Shown: positions 1-5,243 of the stretch, piece after piece | Position numbering within the stretch: the first letter of the stretch is position 1 | How the letters are laid out: every line of letters starts with the position of its first letter | Assembly (NCBI GenBank): GCA_945928585.1 | Contig: CAMENQ010000183.1 | Span: forward strand, 1 to 5,243 | Length of the DNA: 5,243 bases | From: an uncultured Roseburia sp. | GTDB taxonomy: Bacteria; Bacillota; Clostridia; Lachnospirales; Lachnospiraceae | Reading direction: 5' to 3' | Position numbers and translations under genes: made by a program | Notes under the pieces: generated by a model | Database searches by the model: none | Told to the model about the DNA's origin: nothing | Seen by the model: the letters and a program-made list of their open reading frames with translations, nothing else

Positions 1-72
1 CGATGCGTTAAAATTATTATATATCCATAGGGCACCCGAGTACTGTATAAAATTTCTTAGTGCGACAGCCCC
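1..72. mobile_element. Probable end of an insertion sequence (partial, runs off left edge)
   Basis: Read inward from position 72 on the minus strand, this stretch starts GGGGCTGTCGCACTAAG. The GGGGCTGTC(T/G)CA form resembles terminal inverted repeats I know from insertion sequences of the IS1182 type that are common in Firmicutes and Bacteroidetes; the family assignment is from memory and uncertain. It lies 21 bp past the stop codon of the dehydrogenase gene, where an operon would end or continue. No transposase is visible, no terminator-like hairpin with a T tract explains the sequence, and the other end and any target duplication are outside the window. It could instead be ordinary intergenic DNA. 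Confidence 0.4.
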
Positions 73-93
73 ATTCCAACTTTCTTATTTACA

Positions 94-897
94 CTATTTA
101 GGCTGCTTTCCAATATATGCCAATATGCCTCCATCCACATAAAGCACATGTCCATTCACAAAATCAGACGCATCCGATGCCAGGAATACGGCCGGTCCCA
201 TAAGGTCCTCTGTAGACCCCCATCTGGCAGCAGGTGTCTTTGCAATTATAAACTGGTCAAAAGGATGTCTGCTTCCGTCAGGCTGGATTTCCCTAAGAGG
301 TGCTGTCTGCGGTGTAGCTATATATCCCGGTCCGATACCGTTACACTGGATATTAAACTCACCATACTCTGATGCAATATTTCTTGTAAGCATCTTAAGA
401 CCACCCTTTGCAGCTGCATATGCAGATACTGTCTCACGTCCAAGCTCACTCATCATAGAGCAGATATTTATAATCTTTCCGTGTCCCTTCTTTATCATGG
501 AAGGTATAACTGCCTTTGATACAATAAACGGTGCATTAAGGTCTACATCAATAACCTTTCTGAACTCATCCGCACTCATCTCACACATAGGTATACGTCT
601 TATAATACCTGCATTATTTACAAGTATATCTATAACACCTACTTCTGCCTCTATCTTCTTTACAAGGTCATTTACCGCTGCTTCATCTGTAACATCACAT
701 ACATATCCCTTAGCATCTATGCCGTCCTCCTTATATGAGGCAAGTCCTTTGTCTACAAGCTCCTGATTTATATCATTAAATACAATCTTTGCCCCTGCCT
801 GTGCATATGCTTTTGCTATGGCATAGCCTATGCCGTATGATGCTCCTGTTATTAATGCTACCTTTCCTTCAAGTGAAAACTTATCTAATATACTCAT
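94..897 (-). CDS. kduD: Short-chain dehydrogenase, gluconate 5-dehydrogenase / KduD type
   Basis: This is a 267-residue NAD(P)-dependent classical short-chain dehydrogenase, full length for the family and cytoplasmic. The cofactor-binding motif TGASYGIG is at residues 17-24, NNAG at 94-97, and the catalytic Ser147, Tyr160 and Lys164 are in place. The position that is usually the fourth catalytic residue (Asn, before Leu in the VxNL motif) is Asp119. The sequence closely resembles proteins called gluconate 5-dehydrogenase (for example from Streptococcus suis), through to the conserved YIGKQP tail. Its position 14 bp downstream of kduI argues that the physiological reaction is reduction of 2,5-diketo-3-deoxygluconate to 2-keto-3-deoxygluconate (KduD/DhuD activity), although 5-ketogluconate reduction cannot be excluded. 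The ATG start is supported by AAAGGA at 905-910, seven bases upstream. The stop is TAG. The enzyme class is secure; the exact substrate, and so the symbol, is inferred from the neighbour. Confidence 0.88.
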   Translation of the reverse strand: MSILDKFSLEGKVALITGASYGIGYAIAKAYAQAGAKIVFNDINQELVDKGLASYKEDGIDAKGYVCDVTDEAAVNDLVKKIEAEVGVIDILVNNAGIIRRIPMCEMSADEFRKVIDVDLNAPFIVSKAVIPSMIKKGHGKIINICSMMSELGRETVSAYAAAKGGLKMLTRNIASEYGEFNIQCNGIGPGYIATPQTAPLREIQPDGSRHPFDQFIIAKTPAARWGSTEDLMGPAVFLASDASDFVNGHVLYVDGGILAYIGKQPK

Positions 898-904
898 ATC
901 TTAG

Positions 905-910
905 TCCTTT
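905..910 (-). promoter_or_regulatory. Ribosome binding site of the dehydrogenase gene
   Basis: AAAGGA on the minus strand sits inside the 14-bp gap between the kduI stop and the dehydrogenase ATG, with a seven-base spacer. It fixes the start at 897. The short gap has no room for a promoter, so the two genes must share a transcript. Confidence 0.7.
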
Positions 911-911
911 C

Positions 912-1775
912 TTACTTTAAATCTTTCATTTCTACATTATCCATATCAGTAAATTCCTGATTTTCACCTACCATACCCCATATAAATGTATAAGCTTTTG
1001 TTCCGCTTCCTGCGTGTATTGACCAGCTTGGTGATATGACAGCCTGTTCATTTCTCATAACGATATGTCTTGTTTCCGAAGGTTCACCCATATAATGGAA
1101 TACCACTGAGTCCTCATCCATATCAAAATAAAGGTATACCTCCATTCTCCTGTCATGTGTGTGGCATGGCATCGTATTCCATACGCTGCCCGGCTTTAAG
1201 GCAGTCATACCCATAACAAGCTGACAGCTTTCCACCTGTCCCGGAAGAATATATTTATTAATTACTCTGTGGTTCGACTCCTCCAAAGAACCGAGCTCAA
1301 CTTTGTTTTCGTCCTTAATTATAACCACATCATCTGCCGGAGTTCCCTCAAACTTAATAAGAACAGTCTTATATGACTTGTGTGCAGGCGCACTGTTAAA
1401 ATAAAACTTGGCAGGATTCTTTTCATCCACGCTTTCAAACACAACATTTTCAACACCCATGCCTATGTACATTCCATCCTTATGATTCACCTCATAACTC
1501 TTATCACCTGCAGTAATTTTACCTGCACCGCCTATATTAATAACTCCAAGCTCACGTCTCTGTAAAAAATAATCTGCCCTTAATTCATCTCCCGCAGAAA
1601 GCGAAAGCTTACCCTTTACAGGAACTGCCGAACCTGTAATAATCCTGTCAATATGGCTGTACACCATCTTTATCTCATCCGGCTTAAACAAATCATCAAT
1701 CAAAAACTCCTCTCTAAGCCTCTCAGTAGTATAAAACTTCACATCCTTAGGTGAAGATGCTGTCCTTAATTCCAT
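912..1775 (-). CDS. kduI: 5-dehydro-4-deoxy-D-glucuronate isomerase KduI
   Basis: KduI (4-deoxy-L-threo-5-hexosulose-uronate ketol-isomerase) converts 5-keto-4-deoxyuronate, formed from unsaturated uronates released by pectate or glycosaminoglycan lyases, into 2,5-diketo-3-deoxygluconate in the cytoplasm. The 287-residue product is close to the usual length of about 280. The cupin metal site is visible: His205 and His207 in [15 protein letters not shown], Glu212 in the same segment, and His254 in [11 protein letters not shown], matching the zinc ligands of the family. Other family blocks are the N-terminal FLIDDLF segment (residues 24-30), ELGVINIGG (75-83) and [17 protein letters not shown] (173-189). 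The start is ATG with AGGAGG nine bases upstream. It is the first gene of a two-gene operon with the dehydrogenase downstream, and a perfect TATAAT lies 47-52 bp upstream. Nothing looks broken; the assignment is secure. Confidence 0.96.
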   Translation of the reverse strand: MELRTASSPKDVKFYTTERLREEFLIDDLFKPDEIKMVYSHIDRIITGSAVPVKGKLSLSAGDELRADYFLQRRELGVINIGGAGKITAGDKSYEVNHKDGMYIGMGVENVVFESVDEKNPAKFYFNSAPAHKSYKTVLIKFEGTPADDVVIIKDENKVELGSLEESNHRVINKYILPGQVESCQLVMGMTALKPGSVWNTMPCHTHDRRMEVYLYFDMDEDSVVFHYMGEPSETRHIVMRNEQAVISPSWSIHAGSGTKAYTFIWGMVGENQEFTDMDNVEMKDLK

Positions 1776-1784
1776 TACAAAATA

Positions 1785-1790
1785 CCTCCT
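1785..1790 (-). promoter_or_regulatory. Strong ribosome binding site of kduI
   Basis: A full AGGAGG on the minus strand, with a nine-base spacer to the ATG at 1773-1775. It confirms the kduI start and suggests strong translation once the operon is transcribed. Confidence 0.8.
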
Positions 1791-1808
1791 GTTTTATTTA
1801 TAAAATGT

Positions 1809-1818
1809 TACATATGTA
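1809..1818. promoter_or_regulatory. Palindrome at the predicted kduI transcription start; possible operator
   Basis: TACATATGTA is a perfect 10-bp palindrome, four bases downstream of the TATAAT at 1822-1827 and so over the expected transcription start. A dimeric repressor bound here would block initiation, which fits an inducible uronate catabolic operon. The site is short and AT-rich, so chance is possible, and no regulator gene is visible to pair it with. Confidence 0.35.
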
Positions 1819-1821
1819 TTT

Positions 1822-1849
1822 ATTATACTTTCTCCTAACTTTTATACAA
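1822..1849 (-). promoter_or_regulatory. Candidate sigma-A promoter of the kduI operon
   Basis: The minus strand reads TTGTAT (1844-1849), a 16-bp spacer, then a perfect TATAAT (1822-1827). The -35 matches only three of six consensus bases and the spacer is one base short, so the -10 carries the call. It lies in the 92-bp gap between the nspC stop and the kduI start, which lets the uronate operon be transcribed independently of nspC. Confidence 0.5.
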
Positions 1850-1867
1850 TGTAAATTAGCGACTTTT

Positions 1868-3061
1868 TTACACTCTTGCAATAAAATCCTCATACCCAAA
1901 TCTTTTTACTGTTTTTACCCCTTCATTTTCCCTGTAAACACAAATATCCGGCAGATTTATCCCATTAAATGTATTATTTTTCACCATAGAATAATGTGAC
2001 ATATCCGTAAATATAAGCTTATCCCCCTCGCAAAGTTCTTCATCAAAGCTGTAATCACCTATAATATCCCCGGCAAGACATGTGGGCCCTCCAAGCCTGT
2101 ATGTATACTTCTTTTCTCCTGCCTCTCCCGAGTCATATATTTTCTCATTCTTTGCAAGCATAACATACGGTCTGTATGGCATTTCAATCACATCAGGCAT
2201 ATGACAGGCTGCGGATGTATCAAGAATGGCTATATTTATTGTATTTTTAAAGGTTTCAAGGACTGTACTTATAAGAAAGCCCGTATTAAGTACATGTGCT
2301 TCTCCCGGCTCTAAATAAATGACTGCGTTATATTTTTCCTTAAGATAATTTATAAGCCCCACAAGACGCTCCACATCATAATCATTCCTTGTAATGTGAT
2401 GTCCGCCTCCAAGATTCAGCCATTTCATCCCTTTCATATATTTTCCGAATTTTTCTTCCACTGCTTTTATTGTAGTTTCCAGATCATCTGAGTTTTGTTC
2501 ACACAGCGTATGAAAATGAAGACCTTCTATCCCATCAGGTGTATATCCTTCTGCTAAAGCTTTCTCAAAATTTTCTATTGTTATTCCAAGTCTTGAGCCT
2601 TCTCCACACGGATCATATATGGCATGGTCTCCTGTAGAACATTCAGGATTTATCCTAAGTCCGCAGGATATATGAATATCTCTTTCCTTTTCTGCCTGCT
2701 TCACCATATCCCTGTACTTATGCCACTGCGCAAAGGAATTAAACACTATATGTTCTGCATACTTAAGTATTTCTTCCATGTCATCTTTTCTGTAAGCAGG
2801 ATTAAATATATGTACTTCTCCGGGAAATTTTTCATATCCAAGCCTTGCTTCATGAAGTGAGCTTGCTGTAGTTCCGTTTAAAAACCTGCTCATAAAGGGA
2901 TATTCCTCATACATTGAAAATGCCTTCTGTGCAAGCAGTATTTTACAGCCTGTTCTGTCTATTACGGACTTTATTATTTTCATATTTTTCCCAAGGAGTC
3001 TCTCGTCTACTATGTAACATGGTGTATTCAGTTTTTCCAAATTAATATCCCTATATTTCAA
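1868..3061 (-). CDS. nspC: Carboxynorspermidine / carboxyspermidine decarboxylase NspC
   Basis: This PLP-dependent fold III (alanine-racemase/DAP-decarboxylase-like) decarboxylase removes the carboxyl group from carboxynorspermidine or carboxyspermidine, the last step of the aspartate-semialdehyde route to norspermidine or spermidine. The 397 residues are slightly longer than the roughly 380 typical of the family. Visible motifs are TPCYIVDE (13-20), the Schiff-base Lys46 in LLAQKAF, GTTASSLHEARLGYE (63-77), HFHTLCEQ (182-189), the glycine loop NLGGGHH (216-222), EPGEA (251-255), and GGPTCLAGD (324-332) with Cys328, the residue that completes the active site across the dimer. The start is TTG with GGAGAG five bases upstream; the first in-frame ATG (Met27) would delete the conserved TPCYIVDE strand. 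In gut Firmicutes the product is more likely spermidine than norspermidine, which is inference. The partner dehydrogenase is one gene away (4811 onward), separated by the cyclophilin gene. Confidence 0.93.
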   Translation of the reverse strand: MKYRDINLEKLNTPCYIVDERLLGKNMKIIKSVIDRTGCKILLAQKAFSMYEEYPFMSRFLNGTTASSLHEARLGYEKFPGEVHIFNPAYRKDDMEEILKYAEHIVFNSFAQWHKYRDMVKQAEKERDIHISCGLRINPECSTGDHAIYDPCGEGSRLGITIENFEKALAEGYTPDGIEGLHFHTLCEQNSDDLETTIKAVEEKFGKYMKGMKWLNLGGGHHITRNDYDVERLVGLINYLKEKYNAVIYLEPGEAHVLNTGFLISTVLETFKNTINIAILDTSAACHMPDVIEMPYRPYVMLAKNEKIYDSGEAGEKKYTYRLGGPTCLAGDIIGDYSFDEELCEGDKLIFTDMSHYSMVKNNTFNGINLPDICVYRENEGVKTVKRFGYEDFIARV

Positions 3062-3066
3062 TTTTT

Positions 3067-3072
3067 CTCTCC
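3067..3072 (-). promoter_or_regulatory. Ribosome binding site that decides the TTG start of nspC
   Basis: GGAGAG on the minus strand is followed by five A residues and then TTG (3059-3061). No ATG lies in frame until residue 27. The Shine-Dalgarno match and conservation of the residues after TTG together support the non-standard start. Confidence 0.7.
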
Positions 3073-3099
3073 AATCTTATCTAATATCCTGTCAATACA

Positions 3100-3125
3100 G
3101 AAATGCCGCTTTAAAGCGGCACTTC
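3100..3125 (-). terminator. Hairpin after the cyclophilin gene, probable weak terminator
   Basis: The core TGCCGCTTTAAAGCGGCA is a perfect inverted repeat. In minus-strand RNA it extends to an 11-bp stem (one G-U pair) with a UUAA loop. It begins 14 bases past the cyclophilin stop. The 3' side is AUUUCUGU, a poor U tract, so termination may be partial and some transcripts could continue into nspC, whose start is only 38 bases further on. The short symmetric shape could also act bidirectionally or as a processing or stability element. Confidence 0.6.
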
Positions 3126-3139
3126 AATTTAATATCAAT

Positions 3140-4627
3140 TTAGTATGTTTTAATATCTATCTTTTCTATAATTACGTCTGTTGTCGGCTTGTCGCTATCA
3201 TCTGTCTCTGTTTCAGTGATTGCATCTATAACTTCCATTCCTTCATACACCTGTCCAAATACAGTATGAACCTTGAAAAGTGACGGATAACCTCCATTCT
3301 GGCTATAATAATCCACAAGATTTTGTGGTACACCTATTTCCTTCCAGTCTGTTGCATAGCTGTCCATATGGTCTGTACACTGTACGATAAAAAACTGTGA
3401 GCCATTTGTATCTTCACCTGAATTTGCCATACACAAAGCTCCCCTTACAGGTGCAAGCTGTACTGAAAACTCATCTTCAAAAGGTTCTCCCCATATACTT
3501 TCTCCGCCTGTGCCGTCACCCTTTGGGTCTCCTCCCTGAATCATAAAGTTTTCTATTACTCTGTGGAATGAAAGACCATCATAATATCCGTCTTTTGCAT
3601 GTGTTACAAAATTTTCCACTGCCTTTGGTGCAAGTTCAGGGAATAAACGAATTTTAACGGTACCATAATCCTTTATGGTAATTTCAGCTACCGTATCACC
3701 ACTTTGAGGGCCTGCCACCTGGTCAACGGCAACCCCATCATGCTCTATATCGTCTACTATATTTACGTTCTGAGCAAGCCACTGCATAACAGTATAGTTA
3801 ACAGCTGTAAGCTGCCAGTCCTCATCATTTGCACCCATTGCTTCCTTTGCTTCCTCTATGGTTTTATTTCCGTAACCATACTGGAAAGCAACATTTGAGA
3901 CAATTTCATTCATCTTCTCATCATTAAGCACCAGACCTGTCTCTTTTGCAAAGTATATATTTATTATCTTATCTAAGATTTCTCCCTCAACATCATACAT
4001 ACTTCTAAAGCTGTCCAATGTCATATTCATTGCCGTACAATATGCTTCAAGACTTTCATAACCGTACATTGCCACCATACTGGTATAATACTCATCATTT
4101 GCCGCTACTATGGCATTGTAAGCATCTTCATTATAATCTTTTAATGTAAAACATTCTGTTATATTGCCCCATGCAGCATTATATGCGTTTATCATATACA
4201 GAAGATCCTCTACATATTTTGTCATTTCGTCTGCACTTTTAATATTTACATTTGAGCACCATGTATTTAAAAAGTCCTCTGTAATCTCCTCTGCTCCTGC
4301 ATTTGTAAGCATAGAATCTACGGAAGATGCTACAGTTGAGCTTGTAACTGCCATATCAGACTTAAGAACAGTAAGTGCCTCTGTAATGTCTGTCATCTCT
4401 GCTGTTCCATATATTGTTGTAATGGTGTTACCTTCTTTTGAATATCCCTCAAAAATATCATTTACAACAAACTCAGAACTGCTGTTTTTATTTTCTTCGT
4501 TTTTACTGCTGCTTTCTTCATTTTTCGTACTATTGCCCGTTTCCTTCTCCGTTTCATCCTTGCCGCATGCCGTAAACAGCACCATGCACATTACTACCAC
4601 AAGAAAATACTTTAATTTCTTTAACAT
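3140..4627 (-). CDS. Lipoprotein with trigger-factor-C-like region and cyclophilin-type peptidyl-prolyl isomerase domain
   Basis: A 495-residue predicted lipoprotein that would act outside the membrane, helping exported proteins fold. Residues 1-21 are a lipoprotein signal (two Lys pairs, hydrophobic core, lipobox FTAC with Cys21 as the lipidated residue). Residues 22-55 are a charged Ser/Asn/Glu/Lys linker. Residues about 80-290 are helical; the part from about 203 to 292 (LDSFRSMYD...[28 protein letters not shown]...) resembles the trigger factor C-terminal chaperone domain, by eye only. Residues about 312-495 are a cyclophilin domain with [15 protein letters not shown] (354-368, catalytic Arg356, Phe361, Gln364), MANSG (400-404) and NGSQFFIV (408-415). 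Between that and [15 protein letters not shown] (454-468) lies an insertion of about 25-30 residues compared with short cyclophilins, a feature I associate with some clostridial members. ATG start with GAGG seven bases upstream. It sits between two polyamine genes with no evident functional link. Confidence 0.9.
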   Translation of the reverse strand: MLKKLKYFLVVVMCMVLFTACGKDETEKETGNSTKNEESSSKNEENKNSSSEFVVNDIFEGYSKEGNTITTIYGTAEMTDITEALTVLKSDMAVTSSTVASSVDSMLTNAGAEEITEDFLNTWCSNVNIKSADEMTKYVEDLLYMINAYNAAWGNITECFTLKDYNEDAYNAIVAANDEYYTSMVAMYGYESLEAYCTAMNMTLDSFRSMYDVEGEILDKIINIYFAKETGLVLNDEKMNEIVSNVAFQYGYGNKTIEEAKEAMGANDEDWQLTAVNYTVMQWLAQNVNIVDDIEHDGVAVDQVAGPQSGDTVAEITIKDYGTVKIRLFPELAPKAVENFVTHAKDGYYDGLSFHRVIENFMIQGGDPKGDGTGGESIWGEPFEDEFSVQLAPVRGALCMANSGEDTNGSQFFIVQCTDHMDSYATDWKEIGVPQNLVDYYSQNGGYPSLFKVHTVFGQVYEGMEVIDAITETETDDSDKPTTDVIIEKIDIKTY

Positions 4628-4668
4628 AAATTAACCTCACTTTTTAAAAAATTTTAATGCAACAACAT

Positions 4669-4693
4669 AAATTCGCACTACTACAAATTCGCA
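4669..4693 (-). repeat. Two direct copies of TGCGAATTT upstream of the lipoprotein gene
   Basis: TGCGAATTT occurs at 4685-4693 and again at 4669-4677 on the minus strand, 16 bp start to start, 42-66 bp ahead of the lipoprotein ATG. Spacing of about one and a half helical turns in a probable promoter region could mark tandem regulator half-sites. It may also be chance in AT-rich DNA. Confidence 0.4.
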
Positions 4694-4706
4694 AATGTGA
4701 ATCTGT

Positions 4707-4728
4707 AAATAAAGGAACAAAAGTTCCT
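4707..4728 (-). terminator. Probable rho-independent terminator of the dehydrogenase gene
   Basis: On the minus strand AGGAAC-TTTT-GTTCCT forms a six-base-pair stem with a four-base loop, followed by TTATTT. It lies about 80 bases past the stop codon at 4811, and the TGCCG/CGGCA dyad abuts its 5' side. The stem is short and only half GC, so strength is uncertain. If it works, the polyamine dehydrogenase and the lipoprotein gene are separate transcripts. Confidence 0.5.
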
Positions 4729-4772
4729 GCCGTGCGGCACTTCATAGACTCTTCCCCTGTTTATATAGCAAA

Positions 4773-4795
4773 TATACATAATTATATTATGTATA
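4773..4795. repeat. Perfect 10-bp inverted repeat, all AT but one pair
   Basis: TATACATAAT and its exact complement ATTATGTATA flank a three-base centre (TAT on the plus strand). It starts 15 bases past the dehydrogenase stop. It contains TATAAT on the minus strand (4781-4786), so it could be a regulator site over a promoter, an mRNA 3' end structure, or a weak bidirectional hairpin. No T tract follows directly, so I do not call it a terminator. Confidence 0.55.
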
Positions 4796-4810
4796 CCTAT
4801 GCTCACATTA

Positions 4811-5243
4811 TTAATCCACAAGCACCGGATTAAAATTCTCTTTCCAAGGAAGTCCCCATTTGTTAAGGGCTTCCATAAACGGATCAGGATCAAACTCCTC
4901 TATATTGTAAACACCCGGCTTGCTCCATTTGCCTGTCATTATCATCATGGCTCCTATCATGGCAGGCACGCCTGTAGTATATGATATGGCCTGAGAGCCT
5001 ACCTCTTTATAGCATTCCTGATGATCACAGACATTATACAGATAATATGTTTTATCCTTTCCGTCCTTTTTACCCTTAAAAATACATCCGATGTTTGTCT
5101 TTCCGACTGTTCTTGGGCCAAGTGACGCAGGATCAGGCAGTACAGCCTTTAAAAACTGTAGAGGAACTATCTGCTTTCCCTCAAATTCTATAGGCTCTAT
5201 AGATGTCATTCCAACATTTTCAAGACATTTTAAATGTGTAAGA
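4811..5243 (-). CDS. Saccharopine-dehydrogenase-family enzyme, probable carboxy(nor)spermidine dehydrogenase (C-terminal part)
   Basis: The last 143 residues are visible; the frame stays open to the right edge, so roughly the first 250-270 residues of a protein of about 400 are missing. The Met at 5207-5209 is internal: the upstream codons read LTHLKCLENVG and join smoothly to MTSIEPIEF. Family blocks are GMTSIEPI, IVPLQFLKAVLPDPASLGPRTVGKTNIGC, the KTYYLYNVCDHQECYKEVGSQAISYTTGVPA segment and a C-terminal GVYNIEEFDPDPFMEALNKWGLPW, typical of LYS1-like enzymes. Such enzymes reductively join aspartate semialdehyde with diaminopropane or putrescine to give carboxynorspermidine or carboxyspermidine. 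Proximity to nspC favours this over a lysine-pathway saccharopine dehydrogenase. The Rossmann NAD(P) site would be off-window and cannot be checked. Stop is TAA. Confidence 0.87.
   Translation of the reverse strand, partial: LTHLKCLENVGMTSIEPIEFEGKQIVPLQFLKAVLPDPASLGPRTVGKTNIGCIFKGKKDGKDKTYYLYNVCDHQECYKEVGSQAISYTTGVPAMIGAMMIMTGKWSKPGVYNIEEFDPDPFMEALNKWGLPWKENFNPVLVD

Larger units (their letters stand above)
4628..4810. other. Intergenic region with several small symmetric or repeated elements
   Basis: This is the longest gap in the window (183 bp), between the dehydrogenase stop and the lipoprotein start. In transcription order it holds an AT-rich inverted repeat (4773-4795), a small TGCCGTGCGGCA dyad (4728-4739), a terminator-like hairpin (4713-4728) and two copies of TGCGAATTT (4669-4677 and 4685-4693). 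The lipoprotein promoter should lie downstream of the hairpin. The best pair I can find, TTGCGA (4687-4692) with TTTATG 17 bases later, is a poor match, so I do not call it as a promoter. Confidence 0.6.

Noticed and set aside
2..142. A short open plus-strand frame entering from the left edge, possibly a transposase C-terminus
   Set aside because: It runs through the putative IS end into the antisense of the dehydrogenase gene, and its 46 codons resemble no transposase tail I know.
1595..1612. A catabolite-repression (cre)-like sequence in kduI (AGAAAGCGAAAGCTT)
   Set aside because: It lacks the required symmetric TG...CA ends and lies within coding sequence; it is most likely codon-driven.
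1836..1860. Imperfect dyad CTAA...TTAG after nspC as a terminator
   Set aside because: Pairing is broken by mismatches or bulges, the stem is almost all AT, and no T tract follows.
3067..3095. Promoter for nspC starting from TTGACA at 3090-3095
   Set aside because: At a 17-bp spacing the -10 position falls on the GGAGAG ribosome binding site, and TAAGAT is only 10 bp away, so no workable -10 exists.
4164..4634. A 156-codon open frame on the plus strand
   Set aside because: It lies antisense to the N-terminal half of the lipoprotein gene, is rich in Ser/Val/Phe as expected of a shadow frame, and matches no family I recognise.
4681..4893. A 70-codon minus-strand open frame overlapping the end of the dehydrogenase gene
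   Set aside because: It overlaps the dehydrogenase C-terminus in another frame, runs through the terminator-like hairpin, and has no recognisable domain.
4811..5209. Treating the Met at 5207-5209 as the start of a complete 132-residue protein
   Set aside because: The frame stays open to the window edge and the upstream residues continue the conserved family sequence, so the Met is internal.

Overview
The window is an AT-rich stretch from a bacterium, and every recognisable gene lies on the minus strand. The gene families and their sequence style point to a gut or rumen Firmicute of the Lachnospiraceae type (Lachnospira, Roseburia or Butyrivibrio relatives). The clues are a carboxyspermidine-type polyamine pathway, a pectin/uronate catabolic pair, a Gram-positive-style lipoprotein, strong AGGAGG-like ribosome binding sites and frequent ATA isoleucine codons. 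The taxonomic call is inference, because there is no marker gene.

In the direction of transcription (right to left), the window opens with the C-terminal third of a saccharopine-dehydrogenase-family enzyme (4811 to the right edge). It is most likely carboxy(nor)spermidine dehydrogenase. A 183-bp non-coding gap follows, holding an AT-rich inverted repeat, a terminator-like hairpin and a 9-bp direct repeat. Next is a 495-residue lipoprotein (3140-4627) with a helical middle region that looks like the trigger factor C-terminal domain and a C-terminal cyclophilin domain. A 78-bp gap with a GC-rich hairpin separates it from nspC, carboxy(nor)spermidine decarboxylase (1868-3061), which starts with TTG.

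A further 92-bp gap carries a good candidate promoter and a palindrome. It leads into a tight two-gene operon: kduI (912-1775) and a short-chain dehydrogenase of the gluconate 5-dehydrogenase/KduD type (94-897), 14 bp apart. Positions 1-72, just past the end of the operon, look like the end of an insertion sequence that continues off the left edge.

Functionally there are two metabolic modules. In the polyamine module, the dehydrogenase condenses aspartate semialdehyde with a diamine and NspC decarboxylates the product, giving spermidine or norspermidine without S-adenosylmethionine. The two genes are split by an unrelated extracytoplasmic folding factor. In the uronate module, KduI isomerises the 4-deoxy-5-ketouronate released from unsaturated pectin or glycosaminoglycan fragments, and the SDR enzyme reduces the product toward 2-keto-3-deoxygluconate. 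I see no phage, CRISPR, RNA gene or clearly unprecedented system. The most unusual items are the chaperone-isomerase fusion, the split polyamine pair, the operator-like sites and the IS-like end.
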